From the NCBI GenBank assembly GCA_001661515.1, contig LUVW01000012.1:455302-519301 (forward strand): 64,000 bases of DNA. The letters are read 5' to 3'. The DNA is from Capniomyces stellatus. Its lineage: Eukaryota; Kickxellomycota; Harpellomycetes; Harpellales; Legeriomycetaceae. The notes beneath the pieces were generated by a model. It did no database searches. It was given only the letters and a program-made list of their open reading frames with translations, and was not told where the DNA came from. Positions 59,601 to 64,000 of this stretch are shown piece by piece. The position numbers were made by a program, and so were the translations under genes. Within the stretch, counting starts at the first letter, position 1; the number at the start of each line of letters is the position of its first letter.

Positions 59601-62600
59601 CTGGTGTACTCGAGCGAGGTGGACTTTCTGAACGAAAATAATGTGGTGGAGAGGAGGGTTGAGCTGCGGGTTTTGACGAAGGGACTTGAGGCCAAAGTAC
59701 CACAGTTCCCGCCCAACATGCCTGCAGGGCTGCGGCTGAACGGATTTACACTGCTACAGTCAAGCGGCAACAACTTGCTGATAGACGTAGATCAGTCGCC
59801 TGAACACGAACGCAACAAGAATGTGATGTGGGGCTTGCTGCTGGCGAGCAACGAGGACGGCACGGCGTTCCATGTGGTGCTGGAAAACACAAACAGAAGC
59901 CCAATGGGAGAGGTTGATGTTGAAAAGGTCGATGGCGTTAATGGCGTGCTGATCGCCAACCAGATCATCAACACCGAAGGGCTGGGCAAGATTGGGGCAA
60001 GCAAGCAGCTACAGTCGATGATCAGCGTGGACAACGGGTACACGTGGACGCCAATCCACATCAAAACAAACGCTAGCCGCCAAACCAACATAGAGCCGTG
60101 TGACGGATGCACACTGCATCTCAGGGGCCAGACTGTGGAGCGCCAGAGTGGCGGGATCTTTGGAGTGGACTCGGCACCCGGAGTCTGGGTAGGCGTGGGG
60201 GCTGTTGGGGCGTACATGGACGGAGAAACCTCAAGCGGGGTGTACATGACCACCAACGCAGGCCAGTCATGGAACCGGGTGTTTGACAAGCAGATGCTGT
60301 ACGAGTGGGGCGATTATGGGGGCATTTTGCTGATGGTTGAAGACGGAATTCCAACCAACGTGGTCCACTACTCGCTGGACATGGGCAAAACCGTATCCGA
60401 GCACAAGTTCAGCGACCACCCTGTAAACCTGAAGATAATGATCAACGGGTTCAACTCGTTTGGCTCGCAATTCTTGCTGGTCGGAACCTCAAAGCATGGC
60501 GAGGTTGAACTAATCCAGATCGACTTTAGCGAGCTGGAAATCAGCCGCTGTGACCCAGTCAACGATCTTGAAAGAGTCGACATAGAGCAGTGCGTGTTGG
60601 GCGAAAGAATGAGTTTCAGCTCCAGGAAACCCGGAATTGCTTGCAGGGCCAATACCAGTCCCAAATCCGGCGACAGCGACCAAAGCAAGTCAGTTATTCC
60701 AAGTCCAGTGCTTTCGGTCTGCGCGTGCTCCAAGTCAGACTACGACTGCGACGATGGGTTCTGGCTCAACGACAACGGGATCTGTGCTCTGGTTGGCCAG
60801 GACAACAAGCAGCCAAGCGGGTGCAAGCCAGGCTCCATGTACAAGGGCCGGTCTGGATATATAAAGAAGCGCTCCAGCAGGTGCACAGGCGGCGACAGCG
60901 CACTTGAGGAGCCGGTGGAGAGAGAGTGTGGGTCAAGGGGCGGGATTTCGAAGCAGCACTCGGTAGTTTCTGGGCAAATTGACGCGCTAGAGTACTTTAG
61001 CAAGTCGGATCACGTGATCCTGCTGACCAAATCGCACAAGGTGTACTTGTCGAAGGACGAGGGCAAGACGTTTTCGGTTCCCAAGGAGGTGGAGAAGGAG
61101 GGTGTCGCGGTGTATGGAGTGGTGATGAACCCGCACTTCAAGGACTCTGCCGTTCTGGTCACCGACTCGACAAACCACTTTATAACCGCAGACGAGGGCA
61201 ACAACTTTTTGCGGTTCAAACTTCCCGCCAAGCCAAGCATGCGCGACTGGCCCGTGCTCCGGCACCACCCAATAAAGCGCGAGGTGATGGTGTACATGGG
61301 GCGGGCCGAGGGGTGTTCAATTGACGAAAACATTCTTGGCAACCGGTCAGGCAACTGTCCAACAACCGCGTACTACACCACCAACAGCGGTGTCAGCTGG
61401 TCCAAGATTGACGGCGATCTGGGGAACGGCGGATGCAACTTTGTGCTGTCGGACAACATCAGCAGCTGGTTAAGCCTGCGCATTGCGTGTGCGTTTAAGC
61501 AGAGCCACCAGGACAAAACGTCGACGGTGGCGGTGAGCAACGACTTTTTCGTGAAAACCCGGGTTGTGATATCGCGCATCTCAGTGGACATGACGTACAA
61601 CGGCGACTTTTTGGTGATTGCAGAGTCGCACAGCAGCATCAAAAACAAGTTGCAGCTGAAACTCACTATTGACGGTGAAAATACCGCGCTTGCCCATTTC
61701 CCAGGCGACTCGCATGCGTTGAGTCCGGCATACACGGTGCTCGGGTCGTCTGACCTGACCAAAAGCGTCGTTCTGCACGTGACGGACAGCGCAGAGCGGA
61801 ACCAGGAGCACGGGACGATCTACATCAGCAACTCCAATGGAACGTACTACAGAAAGTCGCTTGAACACGTCAACAGGAACGCCGAGGGATTTGTTGACTT
61901 TGAGGTGGTTGCGGGAATGAACACCACAATGATAGCAAACGTTGTTGGAAACATTTCCCAGCTCAAGCGCAGCCGGGCCAAGGAACTGCGATCTGTGATT
62001 TCGGTTGATGGCGGGTCGACGTGGAGGTACCTGAACGCGCCCAAACGAAACTTTGATGGCAAAAGCTACAGCTGCAACGTGGGCAACAACGAGAAATGCG
62101 GCCTGAACCTGCACGGTTTCACCCAGGTTTCCGACCCCCAAAACATCTACTCGGCGTCTGGAGCGCTAGGGCTGGTGATGGGCATTGGAAACGTTGGGAG
62201 CAAACTGGGCCCTATTGAGGACTCGTCGCTGTTTTTGTCCAACGATGGCGGGTTTACGTTTACCCAGGTGAGCAACGGCCCTAAATACTTTGAATTTGCT
62301 GACCACGGCGCAATTCTGGTTGCCTGTGACCGGTTCAAGCCGACTGAGCACATCGAGTACTCGCTGGACTTTGGTGTCACCTGGTCTGTGCTGCTGCTCG
62401 ACACCAAAATCTCTGTTGACTTGCTGACCACCGAACCAATGAGCTCAAGCAGACACGTGATGCTGGCTGGAAAGTCCGAGTCGACGTCAAGCGACGAGCG
62501 GATAGTGTTTGACCTGGACTTTACCGGCGCGCAGCCAAGACTGTGTGTGTTTGACCCCAAAGACGAGCCAAGCGGCAAAAACAGTGATGACTTTGAGCTG

Positions 62601-63854
62601 TGGAGTGTTGCCAGCAATTCCAAGCGCGGAAAAGTCGCGTTTGGCCACCCAGCCTCAGACTCGGCTGACGATAAGGGGTGTGTTTTGGGCTCCCACATAA
62701 AGTATTTCCGCAAGATCCCAGCTAAACAGTGCTACGTTGGTAAAGAGTTCAGCCAGGTGCCCCGTGTCGTTGAGCACTGCCCGTGCGTGCCGTCTGACTT
62801 TGAGTGCGACTACAACTTTGAGCCAGTAACGACCAAGTTTGGCACCACTTGCAAGCTGGTACCAGGCACCACTCCCCGCAAAACTTCGTGTCTCAAGAAC
62901 GACAAGCTCAATCGCGTACCCTACTTTTACTACTCGAGCGGGTATCGAAAGATTCCTCAATCCACCTGCGAAATAAATAGCAGCAGCAGTGTCAAACTCG
63001 ACGAACCTATCAAGGTCATGTGCCCTGGGAAGGCCAGGGACGTTGCGCTGTTTTGGACGTTTATGCTGCCGCTCATCTTCTTTGTTTTGTCCCTTGTTGT
63101 CTATCTGTGCGTCACCAACCCGGACCTCAAGAGCCACGAGGTCTTTATGCTGCTTGTTGACGGCGTCAAGTTTAGCGTTGTTCGGTTTGTTGACAGTTTG
63201 AACCATGTCTCCATGTTCCAAAAACAGTACCACCACACTCTGCCCACTTCTGCCGCTGCTAGTTCCGCTTCTGCAACGGGGCGCGGGGTTGTGCTGGACA
63301 CCCTTAGGTACAGCACGAATGTCAGCTACATGGTTATGTATGAGGCTAGCTGGGAGTTTTTGGTCTTTGTTGCCCAGTACTGCCCCGCAAACATAAAGAG
63401 GTTCATAAACGAACGTGCCCCAGCTGGGCCTCTATCTATCCAGTCCCAGATTCCCTTGCAAAGAAACAGCACCAACCTCAACAACAACCACTTTGACCAC
63501 GATGTTGATGACATTGACGATTTTGTTGCTGATATTGACAACGACTACTTGCATTCCACCGACTACAACGACAGCTCTGCCGTCCTGAATCTCAACCAAC
63601 AGTCTTCTGCCAACGGCCCAGACTTTACCTTCAACATGGACTCGGCTGTCTCTGACTCTGAACACCACAACTCCGCCGCCAACAATGCTGCCAACAAGGG
63701 CAGCAAGAGCAACACCAAATCAAAGAAAAAGTCAAAGTCTGCCAAAAACACTGCTGGTGGAACTAGTGGTCTTGGTAGTGATGATAGCGATGCAAACAAC
63801 GAAAGCAGGGTCTTGGTTGAAAGATTTGGCCTGGACTCTGATTCTGACTTTTAA
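56676..63854 (+). CDS. VPS10: VPS10/sortilin-family sorting receptor with three VPS10 modules
   Basis: Single exon, 2392 aa, ATG at 56676. A signal peptide (residues 1 to about 31, ending FVDAAS) is followed by three tandem VPS10 modules and one membrane helix at about 2124-2146 (FWTFMLPLIFFVLSLVVYL). A cytosolic tail of about 245 residues, rich in Asn, His, Asp and Ser, ends GLDSDSDF. Each module has a ten-bladed propeller with Asp-box repeats (for example FDDGGKW, TFDDGASW, SFDYGKKW, SVDNGYTW, SVDGGSTW) and a Cys-rich closing part. The CVxG-x-x-x-x-Y/F-type motif recurs at residues about 605, 1306 and 2002, a spacing of about 700, with CDYNF or CDDGF after each. Yeast Vps10 (about 1580 aa) has two modules and animal sortilins one. 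Vps10 carries carboxypeptidase Y and other hydrolases from the late Golgi to the endosome and returns with retromer. A Lys/Asp-rich linker (about 710-745) separates modules 1 and 2. Confidence 0.95.
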   Translation: MRVFGIKALKKAAVFAIAIAVLGSWDSFVDAASKGRVKLVSTEFENYMTQLTYFKQSRVILGLEEKKGVVHISFDDGGKWEKIKDIKGEAAALVMHPYSDEEAIVLTKGTRHYITKDRGKKWAEFDTPVKPAKGGKEAILFNAAKVGYMLYMGERCVKSGWGLGKTEKCYLEPYYTRTGFLGNGSKTEDSKIKRLVAEGRVVVGCNWARATPELQAVSEETVMCIEDEGGKLGGKVGSRVVVSEDFFENEKEAEMGRKGSGDMILGITVVKGFIVAGIQKKEVKDVDLFVTVDGKEWAEGNLGMRKEGLEQAYTVLESTKQSLLVSVKFKQGEGKLYRSNSNGTYFTESLDRVNVDKAGTVAIERVNGIEGILIANQRVEVEGWFSNGRDRRIKTRITFDDGASWKYIQAPETKPDGTSYGCNASGQETGECALHLHSVTTSRNAGSVFGTEGAPGILLGVGSVGQELAEWNECDTFMSEDGGRKWKMVHKDAHMYEFSGSGTGLVLVNDEEETESFVYSTDRGRTWNTQDLGAKVRVVAVVGENSGTSQAVLVLGKTKKGSKFIVTKIDMNVHSRDCEVDYSDPKQTEDIELWEAVNEGRGEGCVMGHSAKYARRVATAECNMKSLKPVGPIVKNCRCVAADYECDYNFQPDGSGKCVLVGERVKMKGDCRNGETTYMGSSGYRKIPGNICQQGAGDTVWDAPVSQPCASLGDKDPGGKNKDKDSGGKDKDSTEEKKSGEAIKGKVTHRVQKFEGMNVMVPFKNSSNLVLVDNKGMLFSSSDNAGSWRSVDLEKIVGKSTKAVSVITNPYVKGRGYILTSSGEIVETSDYGMTWEEKFSLPTKPNELKVSPVLDFHVDHPEWLLFVGGTACPVCHTIVYVSFDYGKKWSEVVTHAEKCAFGTTMQFRGLAETSVICSVWHEVSGRAGEQDVSRMMRGKNYREMVVIDSKNVRDKKVLERGANGHVSDFYINSKYLVYSSEVDFLNENNVVERRVELRVLTKGLEAKVPQFPPNMPAGLRLNGFTLLQSSGNNLLIDVDQSPEHERNKNVMWGLLLASNEDGTAFHVVLENTNRSPMGEVDVEKVDGVNGVLIANQIINTEGLGKIGASKQLQSMISVDNGYTWTPIHIKTNASRQTNIEPCDGCTLHLRGQTVERQSGGIFGVDSAPGVWVGVGAVGAYMDGETSSGVYMTTNAGQSWNRVFDKQMLYEWGDYGGILLMVEDGIPTNVVHYSLDMGKTVSEHKFSDHPVNLKIMINGFNSFGSQFLLVGTSKHGEVELIQIDFSELEISRCDPVNDLERVDIEQCVLGERMSFSSRKPGIACRANTSPKSGDSDQSKSVIPSPVLSVCACSKSDYDCDDGFWLNDNGICALVGQDNKQPSGCKPGSMYKGRSGYIKKRSSRCTGGDSALEEPVERECGSRGGISKQHSVVSGQIDALEYFSKSDHVILLTKSHKVYLSKDEGKTFSVPKEVEKEGVAVYGVVMNPHFKDSAVLVTDSTNHFITADEGNNFLRFKLPAKPSMRDWPVLRHHPIKREVMVYMGRAEGCSIDENILGNRSGNCPTTAYYTTNSGVSWSKIDGDLGNGGCNFVLSDNISSWLSLRIACAFKQSHQDKTSTVAVSNDFFVKTRVVISRISVDMTYNGDFLVIAESHSSIKNKLQLKLTIDGENTALAHFPGDSHALSPAYTVLGSSDLTKSVVLHVTDSAERNQEHGTIYISNSNGTYYRKSLEHVNRNAEGFVDFEVVAGMNTTMIANVVGNISQLKRSRAKELRSVISVDGGSTWRYLNAPKRNFDGKSYSCNVGNNEKCGLNLHGFTQVSDPQNIYSASGALGLVMGIGNVGSKLGPIEDSSLFLSNDGGFTFTQVSNGPKYFEFADHGAILVACDRFKPTEHIEYSLDFGVTWSVLLLDTKISVDLLTTEPMSSSRHVMLAGKSESTSSDERIVFDLDFTGAQPRLCVFDPKDEPSGKNSDDFELWSVASNSKRGKVAFGHPASDSADDKGCVLGSHIKYFRKIPAKQCYVGKEFSQVPRVVEHCPCVPSDFECDYNFEPVTTKFGTTCKLVPGTTPRKTSCLKNDKLNRVPYFYYSSGYRKIPQSTCEINSSSSVKLDEPIKVMCPGKARDVALFWTFMLPLIFFVLSLVVYLCVTNPDLKSHEVFMLLVDGVKFSVVRFVDSLNHVSMFQKQYHHTLPTSAAASSASATGRGVVLDTLRYSTNVSYMVMYEASWEFLVFVAQYCPANIKRFINERAPAGPLSIQSQIPLQRNSTNLNNNHFDHDVDDIDDFVADIDNDYLHSTDYNDSSAVLNLNQQSSANGPDFTFNMDSAVSDSEHHNSAANNAANKGSKSNTKSKKKSKSAKNTAGGTSGLGSDDSDANNESRVLVERFGLDSDSDF

Positions 63855-64000
63855 ATATTCTCTTTTACTCTTTTACTCTTTTACTCTTTTACTCTTTTAC
63901 TCTTTTACTCTTTGGTATAGCTTATGTAATTTACATTTAAATTTTTATTTTTTTTCTTGATCAATTTTTATTTTATCTGCTTATTAAGGAGCTAATCAAA
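63855..64000 (+). other. 3' flank of VPS10 with 8-bp repeat
   Basis: Six perfect copies of TCTTTTAC at 63861-63908 begin six bases after the stop codon. A T-rich stretch with TTAATTT-like sequence then runs to the window edge. The array is inside the likely 3' UTR. Confidence 0.8.

Overview
This window is nuclear DNA from a eukaryote, most likely an early-diverging fungus. The evidence for this is AT-rich intergenic DNA full of homopolymers and microsatellites, long monocistronic genes on both strands, spliceosomal introns of about 100-200 bp with GTAAGT-like donors, and a gene set typical of fungi: a fungal-type VPS10 receptor, an OPT oligopeptide transporter, ABCG and ABCC pumps, the GPI mannosyltransferase SMP3 and an RRN6-like Pol I factor. 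A Zoopagomycota/trichomycete-like source is only a guess from base composition and style. There is no operon structure, CRISPR array, tRNA or rRNA gene that I can support.

Layout: 1.1-5.6 kb (+) ABCC-type full ABC transporter with one intron; 6.8-9.6 kb (+) large unrecognised Ser/Gly/Asp-rich protein with a coding (SG)n repeat; 10.8-13.1 kb (+) ABCG half-transporter A; 13.4-15.5 kb (-) four-exon gene with an N-terminal UMA-like segment and a C-terminal UBA domain, a candidate UBAP1-like ESCRT-I subunit; 17.6-18.1 kb (+) small membrane RING-H2 protein A; 18.5-22.0 kb (-) intron-rich GPI mannosyltransferase 4 (SMP3/PIGZ); 22.9-28.1 kb (-) multi-exon RRN6/TAF1C-like RNA polymerase I factor; 28.8-30.7 kb (-) ABCG half-transporter B, a paralogue of A; 31.8-35.5 kb (-) six-exon FIG4 phosphoinositide phosphatase; 36.2-38.5 kb (-) OPT transporter; 41.1-43.0 kb (-) six-exon proteasome ubiquitin receptor RPN13/ADRM1 with a 19-bp microexon; 45.0-45.4 kb (+) RING protein B, a paralogue of A lacking one histidine ligand; 45.7-46.2 kb (-) decayed non-LTR reverse transcriptase; 46.3-54.6 kb (-) a very large multi-exon gene of unknown function; 56.7-63.9 kb (+) a VPS10 receptor with three tandem VPS10 modules instead of the usual two.

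Several genes concern ubiquitin and endosome/vacuole traffic (UMA-UBA protein, RPN13, two RING proteins, FIG4, VPS10), but they have independent promoters and strands, so I read this as coincidence rather than a functional cluster. Transporter and VPS10 genes are intron-poor, while SMP3, RRN6-like, FIG4, RPN13 and the giant gene are intron-rich. Three places carry N runs inside long poly-G or poly-A blocks (about 22.75-22.84, 26.45-26.50 and 32.90-32.95 kb). These look like assembly gaps, and one lies inside the RRN6-like gene where exon sequence may be missing. I found no convincing undescribed defence or mobile system. The observations most worth following are the triple VPS10 receptor, the UMA-UBA protein, the degenerate RING paralogue, the giant orphan gene and the RT remnant.
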